From Bradyrhizobium sp. CB3481 (GTDB lineage Bacteria; Pseudomonadota; Alphaproteobacteria; Rhizobiales; Xanthobacteraceae), in assembly GCF_029714305.1 (NCBI RefSeq), contig NZ_CP121647.1, forward strand, positions 310,001 to 374,000: a DNA stretch of 64,000 bases, written 5' to 3'. The translations under genes were made by a program, and so were the position numbers. Shown here piece after piece: positions 18,817 to 29,913 of the stretch. Each line of letters starts with the position of its first letter. Within the stretch, counting starts at the first letter, position 1. The notes below the pieces were generated by a model that saw only the letters and a program-made list of their open reading frames with translations, was not told the DNA's origin and did not search any database.

Positions 18817-19578
18817 ATGAACCGGACTGGACTTGTAATTGCGTTGGGCCTCTCGCTCGTCATCGGACTGCTGTTCGGAATCTTTCCCGAACTCGACCTG
18901 AAACTGGCGGCATTGTTCTATGATCCCACGAGTGCCTCGTTTCCGTTGAAGCAGAGCGGGCTTGCCGCCTTCGTGCGTGATGGCGCGATGTGGGTCGCCT
19001 GGGCGCTGGTGCTGCCGGCGCTGTTTGCCATCATCGGCAAATTGCTGCGGCCAGATCGGCCGATGCTGGTGCCGGGACGCGCCGCGGTGTTTCTATTGGT
19101 CACGATCCTGCTCTCTGCGGTTGTGCTCACCAATCTCACCTTCAAAAGCTATTGGGGCCGGCCGCGGCCGGTCGTGGTGACAGAGTTCAACGGCCCCTGG
19201 AAGTTCGTGCCGTGGTGGGATCCGCGCGGCGAGTGCGGGCGCAACTGCTCGTTCTTCTCCGGCGAGGGCGCCACCGCGTTCTGGACCTACGCACCGGCCG
19301 CCCTAACTCCGCCGGCATGGCGGCCGCTGGCCTATGTGGCGGCGACATTGTTCGGGGTGGTCACGAGCGGGCTTCGCATGGCGTTCGGCGGGCATTTCTT
19401 CACCGATGTCGCCGCCGCCGGCCTCGTCAGCTTTTTCGTGATCTGGCTGGCCTATGCCTTTATTTACCGCTGGCCCTCGACGCGGCTGACGGATGAAGAG
19501 ATCGAGGCAGCGCTGGGGCGATGGGGCTCCCCCGGCTACCGCCTGTGGCAGCGCTGGCGTGGACGCCCGGCGGGGTAA
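18817..19578 (+). CDS. PAP2-superfamily membrane phosphatase
   Basis: A 253-residue protein with about five or six membrane segments. Motif 1 is KSYWGRPRP (K-x6-RP) and motif 3 is RMAFGGHFFTD (R-x5-H-x3-D), both intact. Motif 2, normally PSGH, reads FFSGEG, so the His is replaced by Glu. The family removes phosphate from lipids such as undecaprenyl pyrophosphate, phosphatidylglycerophosphate or lipid A. The substrate is not readable. The start at 18817 (MNRTGLVI) lies directly before the first membrane segment. Confidence 0.85.
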   Translation: MNRTGLVIALGLSLVIGLLFGIFPELDLKLAALFYDPTSASFPLKQSGLAAFVRDGAMWVAWALVLPALFAIIGKLLRPDRPMLVPGRAAVFLLVTILLSAVVLTNLTFKSYWGRPRPVVVTEFNGPWKFVPWWDPRGECGRNCSFFSGEGATAFWTYAPAALTPPAWRPLAYVAATLFGVVTSGLRMAFGGHFFTDVAAAGLVSFFVIWLAYAFIYRWPSTRLTDEEIEAALGRWGSPGYRLWQRWRGRPAG

Positions 19579-19698
19579 CCCGGTCTCGGCCGCCAGGCGC
19601 CATTAATCGCGTGCCCAGGGCTGCGAAATTTGTTATTCGCGCCTCCAAAGCCGCTGGAGCTTCGGCTCTGATAAAATCAGAACCGAAGCTCCAGCTCC

Positions 19699-21129
<1,431 letters not shown>

Positions 21130-21148
21130 CTAAGCGGATTGTTGTAGT

Positions 21149-21273
21149 GGTCGTCCCGGCGAAGGCCGGGACCCATACGCCGCGGCGGGCATGGTTGAAA
21201 CCCGCTGGTGGACGACTTCGCTCACCAACGGCCATTTGTGGTTATGGGCCCCGGCCTTCGCCGGGGCGACCAC
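21149..21273. repeat. Intergenic palindromic repeat, family B
   Basis: Left hairpin GTCGTCCCGGCGAAGGCCGGGAC followed by CCATA, right hairpin CCCCGGCCTTCGCCGGGGCGAC preceded by TATGGG, with a variable middle of about 75 bases. Lies between argG and the terminator at 21291. Confidence 0.9.
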
Positions 21274-21290
21274 GTTTGTAGCAGCGAACA

Positions 21291-21320
21291 AAAATGGCCG
21301 GGATCGCTCCCGGCCATTTT
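21291..21320. terminator. Bidirectional rho-independent terminator
   Basis: Perfect 13-base stem AAAATGGCCGGGA/TCCCGGCCATTTT with a four-base loop between the convergent argG and OmpA-type genes. The A and T runs at the stem ends allow it to act in both directions. Confidence 0.9.
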
Positions 21321-21339
21321 CATTTCGTCGCAGATCGCC

Positions 21340-23369
21340 TCAGCGTGGCGGCGCGGTGCCGGCCGGGGGCGGCGGCAGCGAGGCCTGTCCGCCGTTGAGC
21401 AGCGGCGTGATGTTGCGGATGGTGACGCGCCGGTTGATCGCGCTTGGCCCGTCGACCTGCTCCTTGGGATACTGCTCGCCATAACCTTGCGAGGTCAGGT
21501 TCTCCGCCGGCACGTTGAACTGCTGCGTCAGCAGCGTTGCGGCGGATTCCGCGCGGCGGTCCGACAGCGACAGATTGTCGACGTCGGAGCCCACCTTGTC
21601 GGTGTGACCTTCGATCAGGAACACGGCGCGTGGATTTTCCTGGATCGCCCTGTTGAGGCCGTCGGCGATCACCTGCAGCTTCGCCGCCTGGTCCGGCGGG
21701 ATCTCCCACGAACCGGTCGCGAAGTTGATGGAGTTGACGTCGATGCTCGGCATCTGCATCCGCACATTGGGGCTGTAGCGGATTTCGTCGAGCGAGTAGC
21801 GCCGGTTGATCCGTTGCACCGGCGGCGCCCTCAGGGTTTCGTAGATCACTTCCGGGGGTGCTTCGTCCGCGGCGACGATGTAGCGGTCGTACGGCATGTT
21901 GACCACTGGCGGCGGCAGATCGACATAGAAGCCGCCGACGGCTTGCGGATCGCGGTAGCTGTTGTCGATGATGATGATCTCACGGCCACGGTCGTCGCGG
22001 CGGATGCGGCGCAGCAGCCGTCCGTCACTGCCGACCACGGTGACAATCTGGCTGCCATCCGGCCGGACCACGACGGTGCGGGTTTCGCCGCCGACGGTCT
22101 GGGTCTGGATGTCGCGCGCACCATAGCGGAAGCGATAGAGATCGTTGCCGCGGACGTATTGCTGTCCGCTCGGGTCACGGATGATGACGCGGTCCGGCTC
22201 ATAGTAGACCGTGCGGCCGCCCTCGGTGACCTCCCGTCGCTGGTTGTGCATGTTGGCGATGGTCGCGCCGGCCACGGCGCCTGCGACGACGCCCGCGCCG
22301 ATCGCGAGCGGCGTCAGGTTTTCACGCCGTGGCTGTGGCGGAGGCGGTAGTGGCGTTGTGACCGTGGGGGCGGCCCGGAACGCGGGTGCAACCGTCGGCG
22401 GAGCGAATTGCGCCCTGCCGGGCGGTGGCGCTGCGGCTGCCGAGCCCGGGACGACAGTCGGCGCGGCGGCGCCCGGTGCGGGGCTGGTCGTCGGCGCGGG
22501 CGCAGCCGTTCCGCCGGGTGCGCCCGGAGGCGGCGCGCCGGGGCGACCCGCCGCGGCCGGGGGCGGCGTTGTCGGCGTGCCCGCTGCCGGCGGCGTGGTG
22601 GGCGCTGCGCCGGGCCGCGGCGGTGCGGCGGTGCTTCCGCCGGGTGGAGGCGTGGTCGTTGGAGCCGGTGCAGTCGGTGTGGTGGGCGTTGCCCCGGGAC
22701 GTGGCGGCGCGGCAGTGCTTCCGCCGGGCGGAGGCGTGGTCGTCGGAGTTGGTGTGGCCGCGGGCGCCGGCGGCTGCTTGGCGCCAGCCGGCGGAGGCGG
22801 CGGCGGCACAGGGGAGGGCGTCCCCTTCTGCGATGAAGGCGGCGGCGGTGGCGGCGGAGGCGGTGTCGCAGGCTGCTTCGGCGCGGTGGGCGCTGCTGCC
22901 GGCGGGGAGGCGGCGGCGGTGTCGGGCGCGAAGGCGCGGCCGCAGGCGGCGGCGGAGGCGTTGCCGGTGCCTTCGGTGCAGCCGCCGGAGGTGGCGGAGG
23001 CGGCGGGGGTGCTGCCTTCGGTGCGGCCGTGGGCGGCGGCGGTGGCGGGGTTGGACGTGGCGGAGCCGCGGCAGGCGGAGGTGGCGGCGCCGGACGCGGC
23101 GGCGGGGCGGCTGCCGGAGGCGGTGGCGGTGGCGCGGCTGGACGTGGAGGAGCTGCAGCCGGAGGCGGGGGAGCCGCGGGCGCAGGTGCCTTCGGTGCGG
23201 CAGCGGGTGGTGGCGCGCCCTTTTGCGGCGGCTGGCCTCCCTTGGCCCGGTCGTCATCCTTGGCTTGCGCCACGACAAGCGGAGCGGTCTGCGCATGCGA
23301 TGCGGAAGTCGCGAACTGCGTCGCCGTCAAGGCGGTTGTGGCGAGCAGCAGGATGCGGAGGTTTGTCAT
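21340..23369 (-). pseudogene. Proline-rich OmpA-family outer membrane protein, interrupted by one frameshift
   Basis: The first frame (from the ATG at 23369, with AAGGA upstream) gives a signal peptide ending near ASHAQ and a long Pro/Ala low-complexity region; the second frame, ending at 21340, continues the Pro/Ala/Thr region, then a glycine-rich hydrophobic segment, a beta-rich middle and a C-terminal OmpA peptidoglycan-binding domain (EGHTDKVGSD, LSLSDRRAESAATLL, NRRVTIR). Adding one base to the GGGG run at 22904-22907 joins the frames into one protein of about 676 residues. The gene may be truly broken, or the run may be misread; both protein halves look well conserved. Confidence 0.85.
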
Positions 23370-23545
23370 GATATCCTTGGTCCCCGAAGATAGGCCTGAC
23401 AGCAACGGAAGGGCCCTCATTGACATGTCAGTTAGTCGATGAGCGGCTCATCATTAGGCCGGATTGTGGCGGTCTACAAATGGTCGAGTGCTATTTATTT
23501 CATTAGCGCAAGGGGTTGCATTCATTGCGCGTTCAGGAGGGGCAT

Positions 23546-23776
23546 TCACCCCGCCCCCGGATCGGTGGCGGGGTTGGGCGTGCGGGGGCCATTGGGCCCG
23601 CGTATCGGTAGCTCTTCCGGCATCTCGCCCGGCAGCTCCTCGGGTTGTGGCGGCTCGCCTGGTTCACGTAAGGGTGGTGGAACGTCCGGACGCGGATTGC
23701 CCGGCGGACTCTCGGGGGGCGGCTCTGTCGGCTGTCCCGGTGTCGCCGGCGGAATCTCCGGCGGTTCGATCGGCAT
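23546..23776 (-). CDS. Small proline-rich protein of unknown function
   Basis: A 76-residue protein, nearly one third Pro, with many Glu and Gly: it starts MPIEPPEIPPATPGQPTEPP. There is no signal peptide or membrane segment and it is probably disordered. A strong AGGAG lies five bases before the ATG at 23776, which is the main reason to accept it over the overlapping frames. It sits between the OmpA-type gene and the VOC gene on the same strand. Confidence 0.6.
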   Translation of the reverse strand: MPIEPPEIPPATPGQPTEPPPESPPGNPRPDVPPPLREPGEPPQPEELPGEMPEELPIRGPNGPRTPNPATDPGAG

Positions 23777-23858
23777 CCCATCTCCTGAAGTTCGGCTCCA
23801 GGAGCAACAACGCGCGACGTGCGCGGCAGGTTCCCGCGCGTTTCAAAAATGGAACCGA

Positions 23859-24245
23859 TTAGGCGGGCGTATGGCAGACGGCTTCGATGTTGTGCCCATC
23901 GGGATCGAGCACGAAGGCGCCGTAATAGTTCGGGTGATAATGCGCACGGATGCCCGGCGCGCCGTTGTCGCGCCCGCCGGCCGCGATCGCGGCCTTGTAG
24001 AATGCGTCGACCGTGGCGCGGTCCTTGGCGACGATCGCGACATGCAGCGGTTTGTCCAGACCGCCTTCGCCGCCGATCCAGAAATCCGGCTTTCCGTTGG
24101 CGCCGAAACCGGCGGCGGGATGCTCATCGGGACCGTCCTGCTTCACCTCCATGATCAGGACATAGTCGAGCGGCGCCAGCGCCTTCAGATAGAAAGCCTT
24201 GGAACGTTCATAGTCGGAAATCGGAAATCCGATATGGTCGATCAT
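23859..24245 (-). CDS. VOC-family (glyoxalase/dioxygenase fold) protein
   Basis: A 128-residue protein with the vicinal oxygen chelate fold: it starts MIDHIGFPISDYERSKAFY, with His4 as a probable metal ligand, and later has HVAIVAKDRATVDAFYKAA and a final GAFVLDPDGHNIEAVCH where the Glu and His are further ligand candidates. The family includes glyoxalases, fosfomycin-resistance proteins and dioxygenases; the actual reaction cannot be told. GGGAGAG precedes the ATG. Confidence 0.88.
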   Translation of the reverse strand: MIDHIGFPISDYERSKAFYLKALAPLDYVLIMEVKQDGPDEHPAAGFGANGKPDFWIGGEGGLDKPLHVAIVAKDRATVDAFYKAAIAAGGRDNGAPGIRAHYHPNYYGAFVLDPDGHNIEAVCHTPA

Positions 24246-24286
24246 TAAACTCTCCCGCGATGTGAGGCAGCGTCAGACAGGGAAAT

Positions 24287-25147
24287 TCAGCTTCGCGTCA
24301 AAAGCGTGTTGCTCCGGGTCTTGCCGGTCTCGGCATAACCGCGCGCACGCATGTCGGCGATGCAGTCGGTTTGCCATTCGTCTTTGGACAAATGCTCGAT
24401 CACCACCGCGCGCGGCCACAAGCTTTGCGGCGCCTCGGCGAAGAAGCCGGTCAAGACGCGATCCTCAAAACCTTCGACGTCGATCTTGAGCGCGTCGACA
24501 TGCGAGACGCCGGCCTCTTCAAGGATGCGCTGCAGCCGCAGCGACGGCACCTTGATGGCCCGGCTTGAGGCTTCGCCCGACACGATGTGGCTGGCGCCGA
24601 GATTGTCGCCGTCGGTTTCGATCAGCAGTTCGCCGTCGGTGGGACCGGCAGCAGCCGCGACCAGCCGCACCTGGCTGTAACCGGAGGCCCCGCTGTTGAA
24701 GGCGAGCCGCGCATGGGTGACCGGATGCGGCTCGATCGCGATCACCTTGCCACCCGCGCCGACGTCGCGCGCCAGGCTGAGCGCATAGGTGCCGACATTG
24801 GCGCCGACATCGACGAACACGCCGCCTGCGGGAAGATGCGCGCGCAAGAAATCCAGCTCCTCGATATTGTAGGCAGGGTTGAACAGCGCGCCGCGTTCGG
24901 TGGCGCTAGCCTGGTGGTAGAAGCGGAACGAGCCACCTTGATATTGCACGTCGACCGGGCCACTGCGCAACAGGTTCACCAGCCGCGACAGCATCGGCCG
25001 AAACGCCCCGCGCTTCAGCCGCGTGCGGTGGGCCAGCGAAATGATGGCGGCCTGTGCGGCATTGGGGGCGAAGGCGCCGAACGGGGCGGGGGCGGGATCA
25101 TTGTCGGGCGTCAAACAGAGGTCCTCGGATAGAAGCGGCGCATGCAT
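24287..25147 (-). CDS. FkbM-family SAM-dependent methyltransferase
   Basis: A 286-residue protein with the FkbM methyltransferase core: the SAM-binding motif VFVDVGANVGTYALSLA, the acidic loop AIEPHPVTHARL, and the downstream DALKIDVEGFEDRVL that is typical of the family. FkbM proteins O-methylate sugars or polyketides; here the target is unknown. A longer start (TTG at 25171) is possible; neither start has a good ribosome binding site. No polysaccharide cluster surrounds it. Confidence 0.88.
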   Translation of the reverse strand: MHAPLLSEDLCLTPDNDPAPAPFGAFAPNAAQAAIISLAHRTRLKRGAFRPMLSRLVNLLRSGPVDVQYQGGSFRFYHQASATERGALFNPAYNIEELDFLRAHLPAGGVFVDVGANVGTYALSLARDVGAGGKVIAIEPHPVTHARLAFNSGASGYSQVRLVAAAAGPTDGELLIETDGDNLGASHIVSGEASSRAIKVPSLRLQRILEEAGVSHVDALKIDVEGFEDRVLTGFFAEAPQSLWPRAVVIEHLSKDEWQTDCIADMRARGYAETGKTRSNTLLTRS

Positions 25148-25197
25148 AGCCGGTTTTGCGCGCGACTCCAACGAGGCTGTGAGGCTTCGTTTCGGTT

Positions 25198-25308
25198 GTC
25201 ATGCCCCGCGAAGGCGGGGCATCCAGTACGCCGCAGCGTCTCGATGAATCGCTGTCGTCTCTGGAATACTGGATCGTCGGCCTTCGCGCCTTCGCGGACG
25301 ATGACAGG
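25198..25308. repeat. Intergenic palindromic repeat, family B
   Basis: Left arm GTCATGCCCCGCGAAGGCGGGGCATCCAG, right arm CTGGATCGTC ... GCGGACGATGAC, middle about 45 bases. Lies between the ABC transporter stop and the FkbM gene start. Confidence 0.85.
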
Positions 25309-25325
25309 GGGAGTACGATCGAATA

Positions 25326-27344
25326 CTATGCCGCCTTCTTCGCCGCCTTCCGCGGCCGCAGGAAACGGCCCAGCAGGCGCTGCCTGTCCTTGCGCGGGAT
25401 CAGGTTGACGTCGCTGACCAGCTTGGCGCCGCCCTTGCGCCGTTCCAGCACGATCTTGCGGCTGTGGAACGCCTCCAGCTCGGCGCGGTGGGCGACGCTG
25501 ACGATGGTGGCCTTCGGCAATTCCTTGATCACCATCTCCATCATCTTGTCCTGGCTCTTGGCGTCGAGCGCCGAGGTCGCTTCATCCAGCACGACGATGT
25601 CGGGGTTGTGCAGCAACAGGCGCGCAAAGGCGAGCCGCTGCTTCTCACCGCCCGACAGCGTCTGGTCCCACGGCGCCTCTTCCTCGAGCTTCTCCTTGAG
25701 ATGGTCGAGGCCGACCTTGCGCAGCGCTTCGCAGATCTGCTCGGTCAGCCAGTCATCGGCCGCGCCGGGATAGGCGACCGCGCGCCGCAACGTGCCTGAC
25801 GGCACGTAAGATTTTTGCGGCAGCATGAAGAGCCGGCGGTCGGCGTGGAAGTTGACGCTGCCGCCGCCCCAGGGCCAGAGCCCGGCCAGCGCCCGCACCA
25901 GCGTGCTTTTGCCGGTGCCGGATTCACCGGCCACCAGCAGCCGCTCGCCGGGTTCGATTACGACTTCGGTCTCGCCGACGACGGCAGTGCCGTCGTCGAG
26001 CGTCACCGAGAGATCGTTGAGGCTCAGTATCGCGCCGCCCTCGGTCTCGCCGCGCTGGATGCGGCCGATGCCGTCGCCCTGTTCGGCGCGCTCGAGGCCA
26101 TCGAGCGACATCATCAAGGAGGCGATGCGGCGGGCGCAGGCATTCCAGTCCGCCAGCCGCGGATAATTGTCGACCAGCCAGCCGAACGCGGTCTGCACGA
26201 TGGTGAAGGCGGATGCCGCCTGCATCACCTGGCCGAGCGTCATGCTGCCATCGAGAAATTTCGGCGCGCACAATAGCAGCGGAACGACTGGCGCGATCAG
26301 CCCTGATCCCTGCGACACCAGCGTCGTGCGCATGTGCTGGCCGGCGAGACGCGCCCATTGCCGCAGCACTTTCGAAAAGGTCTTGTCGATGCCGTCGCGC
26401 TCTTCCTCTTCGCCGCCGAGCAGCGCGATGCTCTCGCCGTTCTCGCGCAGGCGCGTCAGCGTGTAGCGGTATTCGGCCTCGGCCTGGTTCTTGTCTTCCG
26501 ACACCTGCACGAAGCTGCGCCCGATCGTCACGATCGAGCCTGAGGCGATCGCGGCGTAGAGGATCGCGGCGATCACGAGGAAGCCCGGGATGGTGATCGT
26601 GGAGCCGCCCAGTGTCAGCGTCAGCGCGCCGCCGATGGTCCAGAGCACGACGATGAAGGTGGCGGCCGACAGGAACGCCGAGGTGACGCCGGCGACAAAA
26701 TCCACCGGCGAATCGGTCGCAATCCGCAGGTCCTCGGCGATCCGGTATTCCGGGTTCTGGTGATCGCCGCCGACGAGGTTGAGCTGATAGTAGCGGCCGT
26801 TCGCCAGCCAGCGCGAGATCACGGCACTGGTGAGCCAGGCGCGCCAGCGGCGCTGGATGGCCATGCGGGCGAACACTTGCGCCACACCGAGCAGCACGCT
26901 GCCGATCGCCAGCGGAAAGAATACGGCGGTGAGATAATAGACAGTCCCGGCATCGCGCCTTTCGATGGCATCGAAGATCGCGCGATTCCAGACATTGATG
27001 CCGTATTGAAAGCCGACATGGCCGACGATCAGCAGCAGCAGTCCAATCGTGAACAGCCAGGCCAGCCGGTCGCCCGTCCTGCCCCAATAGCCGCGTGCAG
27101 AAATCCAGAAACGCGTCAGCAGATAATCCTTGCGGGCCTGCTCGGCCTCTTCGGGCGACATCTGCGGATCAGGCTCGATGACCTCCGGCGGCGGCGGTTC
27201 GACCTGATCTCCGGTCTCGGCGACGACCTCCGCGAGTTCGGCTTTTTCTTCGGGATCCGGCGCCCCGGACTCCGGCGTCTCCTTTGCCTTGGCTGCCGTG
27301 TTCGCAGCGGATTTCTTCGCGGACGGTTTGGCTGCTTTGCCCAT
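25326..27344 (-). CDS. SbmA/BacA-like ABC transporter with fused ATPase (ABC_membrane_2 type)
   Basis: A 672-residue half transporter. The first 85 residues are Lys/Ala- then Glu/Pro-rich and probably disordered. A six-helix membrane domain of the SbmA/BacA/YddA type follows (RFWISARGYWGR, then YYQLNLVGGDHQNPEYRIAED). The ATPase domain has Walker A GESGTGKST with Lys479, signature LSGGEKQR and Walker B IVVLDEATSALD. Family members move peptides or very-long-chain lipids; in Bradyrhizobium the related BclA imports plant NCR peptides. Whether this is BclA or a paralogue cannot be decided here. The C-terminus is strongly basic. Confidence 0.9.
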   Translation of the reverse strand: MGKAAKPSAKKSAANTAAKAKETPESGAPDPEEKAELAEVVAETGDQVEPPPPEVIEPDPQMSPEEAEQARKDYLLTRFWISARGYWGRTGDRLAWLFTIGLLLLIVGHVGFQYGINVWNRAIFDAIERRDAGTVYYLTAVFFPLAIGSVLLGVAQVFARMAIQRRWRAWLTSAVISRWLANGRYYQLNLVGGDHQNPEYRIAEDLRIATDSPVDFVAGVTSAFLSAATFIVVLWTIGGALTLTLGGSTITIPGFLVIAAILYAAIASGSIVTIGRSFVQVSEDKNQAEAEYRYTLTRLRENGESIALLGGEEEERDGIDKTFSKVLRQWARLAGQHMRTTLVSQGSGLIAPVVPLLLCAPKFLDGSMTLGQVMQAASAFTIVQTAFGWLVDNYPRLADWNACARRIASLMMSLDGLERAEQGDGIGRIQRGETEGGAILSLNDLSVTLDDGTAVVGETEVVIEPGERLLVAGESGTGKSTLVRALAGLWPWGGGSVNFHADRRLFMLPQKSYVPSGTLRRAVAYPGAADDWLTEQICEALRKVGLDHLKEKLEEEAPWDQTLSGGEKQRLAFARLLLHNPDIVVLDEATSALDAKSQDKMMEMVIKELPKATIVSVAHRAELEAFHSRKIVLERRKGGAKLVSDVNLIPRKDRQRLLGRFLRPRKAAKKAA

Positions 27345-27571
27345 GGCGGCACAACGGCAGCCAAATCAGAAGGTTCCCGCCGGTTCCCGGCTTAGATCAA
27401 TCGATCGCCTTGGCTGCGCGCCGGCCGTTGCCGGCTACTGTGCATGGGGTTGTTTTCGATATTTTTCTTTGGGGCCGTCAAAGATGCATCAGGCCGGATC
27501 TGATCTCATCAGCGTTAGGCCGGGGCAGCACGGGGAGCGCCGCGGTCTCACCGCGCATCGGCCATCCCGCG

Positions 27572-29713
27572 TCAGCGCGCTTCCGAAGCCGCCGGCTCGA
27601 ACTTGCGCCGGCGCGCGTCCTGCAGCACGCGGGAAAGCTGCTCGATCGAATAGGGCTTTTGCAGCAGTTCGAAGCCGTAAGCGCCGTGCTCCGACAGCAC
27701 GTGGCTGTAGCCGCTGGTCAGCACGACCGGCAGCTCAGGATGGTTGCGGCGAATTTCCTGGGCGAGCTCAAGGCCGCTCATGCCGGGCATCACGACGTCG
27801 GTGAAGACGGCGTCGAAGCGGTCGGCGCCGATCGCCAGCTCTTCGAGCGCGTGCGTGGCACTCCCGACGAGGCAGGTAGCGTAGCCGAGTTCGGCCAGCG
27901 CATCGGTGGTGAATCGCCCGACCTCGGCATTGTCCTCGACGACCAGCACCGACATGCCGCGGCCGTCGGTCCCTTCGACATCGGTGGCCGGTGTCTGCCG
28001 CGACTTGCCGCTGCCGGCGGTGCGCGGCAGGTACAGCGTGAAAATGCTGCCTTTGCCGACTTCGCTGTTGACGGTCACTTCGCCGCCCGACTGCTTGGCG
28101 AAGCCGAAGACTTGCGACAGGCCGAGGCCGGTGCCATGGCCGGCCTGCTTGGTGGTGAAAAACGGCTCGAAGATGCGCTCGAACTGATCCGGCGGGATAC
28201 CGCTGCCGGTATCGGCGACCGACACGGCAACATAGCCATAGGGATGTTGCGGCAAAGGCGCGGCATTGGGCAGGCTGGCCGCCATTCCCACCGCGATCGT
28301 CAGCCGTCCGCGGCCCTCCATGGCGTCGCGTGCGTTGACGGCCATGTTGATGATGGCGGTCTCGAACTGGCCGGCATCGGCGTTGACGAAGCATGGCTCT
28401 TCCGGCCCGAGGATGACGATCTCGATGCGCGAGCCGATCAGCGTTGAGATCATTTCGCTCAGCGTCTGCACGCTGCGGCCGACGTCGAAGATCTCCGGCT
28501 TCAGCGTCTGCCGCCGTGCAAAGGCCAGGAGCTGCCCGGTCAGCTTGGCGGCGCGGGTCACCGTATCCGAGATCGCGTCGATGTAGCGCAGCCGCCGCGG
28601 TTCCGGCAGGTCGGGCCGCCGCAACAGGTCGACGGAGGCGCGGATCACCGTGAGCAGATTGTTGAAATCATGCGCGACGCCGCCGGTGAGTTGGCCGAGT
28701 GCTTCCAGGCGCTGGCCGTGCTTGAGCGCTTCCTCGGCCGCCTGCCGCTTCTCGGCCTCGAAATGCAGATGGCGGGTGCGGCGCAAGGCGAGCCCGAGCA
28801 GGGCAAACAGCAACGCGGTGGCCGGCGCGCCGAAGATCAAGTGCTGGCTCATGGTGGCTAGCCAGCGCGCGCGGATCGCCGAGGTCTCGAGGCCGGCGCT
28901 GACGTAGATCGGATATTCGGCGAGGCGCTGATATCCGAGACGCCGCTCCACGCCGTCGACTGGCGAGGTGGCCGTGATCAGGCCGGCCTTGGGGTTGGCC
29001 GCGATCTGTGTGCCGATCGCGCCGGTGCGATCGAGGCGGACGTCGCGGCCAGCGGCCGGGAAACGGGCCAGCACGGTGCCGTCGGCGCGGCCGACCGCGA
29101 AGAAGGCGCCAGGCTCGCGGCCGATCCGGGCATAGTAATTTTCAAAATATTCCGGCAGCACGGAGGTCTGGATCACGCCCGTGAAGCCATGGTCCTCGCT
29201 CGGCCGCCGCCGGCTGACGCCGAAGAACGGGGCGCCCTGGTAGGGCGGGCGCGGCTTCAGCACTTTGCCGATATAGGTTCCGATATCGCTGGCGGCATGA
29301 GCCTTGAAATAATCGCGGTCGGAAAAATCGATGTCGGGGGCCGGGACGACGAGGCTGTTCACCAGCGCATGACCCTTGGCGTCGAACACCCAGGCCGACT
29401 TCACCTGCGGCAGCGAAGCGACCAGTTGCTTCAGCCGCAGATGCAGCGCCTGTTCGCGAGCGACGATCTCGGCATCGGGGATGTCGCGGATGATCTCGCC
29501 GATCTCCGACAGGCTGCGATCGATCGTCTCGAAGACTTTCAGCGCATGCTCATGCGCGACGTCGAGCGTGCGCTCGATCTCGCGGTCGGCGGTTTCGCTG
29601 ATGGAGGTCCAGGAGACAGCGGATGCAAATACGAACAGCGCCAACGGAAGGGCCAGTGAGGCGGCCATCATCCATTGCAGTAGTCTCAACGAATTACGTT
29701 GGGCGGGGTGCAC
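27572..29713 (-). CDS. Hybrid sensor histidine kinase / response regulator
   Basis: A 713-residue membrane sensor. Two membrane segments (about 14-35 and 290-312) bracket a periplasmic PDC/Cache-like domain. The cytoplasmic part has the H-box GGVAHDFNNLLT with His348, an ATPase domain (VADTGSGIPPD, GHGTGLGLSQVFG) and a C-terminal receiver with phosphoacceptor Asp639 in FTDVVMPGMSG and LQKPYS. This is a hybrid kinase of the HWE-free, HDFNN type common in Bradyrhizobium. The start is a GTG at 29713 with GGAG seven bases upstream. No separate regulator gene is adjacent; ligand unknown. Confidence 0.93.
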   Translation of the reverse strand: MHPAQRNSLRLLQWMMAASLALPLALFVFASAVSWTSISETADREIERTLDVAHEHALKVFETIDRSLSEIGEIIRDIPDAEIVAREQALHLRLKQLVASLPQVKSAWVFDAKGHALVNSLVVPAPDIDFSDRDYFKAHAASDIGTYIGKVLKPRPPYQGAPFFGVSRRRPSEDHGFTGVIQTSVLPEYFENYYARIGREPGAFFAVGRADGTVLARFPAAGRDVRLDRTGAIGTQIAANPKAGLITATSPVDGVERRLGYQRLAEYPIYVSAGLETSAIRARWLATMSQHLIFGAPATALLFALLGLALRRTRHLHFEAEKRQAAEEALKHGQRLEALGQLTGGVAHDFNNLLTVIRASVDLLRRPDLPEPRRLRYIDAISDTVTRAAKLTGQLLAFARRQTLKPEIFDVGRSVQTLSEMISTLIGSRIEIVILGPEEPCFVNADAGQFETAIINMAVNARDAMEGRGRLTIAVGMAASLPNAAPLPQHPYGYVAVSVADTGSGIPPDQFERIFEPFFTTKQAGHGTGLGLSQVFGFAKQSGGEVTVNSEVGKGSIFTLYLPRTAGSGKSRQTPATDVEGTDGRGMSVLVVEDNAEVGRFTTDALAELGYATCLVGSATHALEELAIGADRFDAVFTDVVMPGMSGLELAQEIRRNHPELPVVLTSGYSHVLSEHGAYGFELLQKPYSIEQLSRVLQDARRRKFEPAASEAR

Positions 29714-29913
29714 GCTCGCTCCGGATCATGCGCCAAGCTTAACGCAATCTCCGGCTGGCAACCAAGTCCCGTCGATGGAACCACGATCGCTTGCCGCGCC
29801 CGGCCTCGGCGCGTTCTGATTTGCTTCAAATTGCACTCGAATGTTGCAAAGCCTGTCGCCCGGCGCGCATTCGCGCGACCGGCTCGCTCGGCTACAGGCG
29901 AGGACGCTACGAC

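Noticed and set aside
22211..23442. Several long Gly/Ala/Arg-rich plus-strand frames
   Set aside because: They are antisense to the proline-rich OmpA gene, where proline codons read as Gly/Arg/Trp on the other strand.
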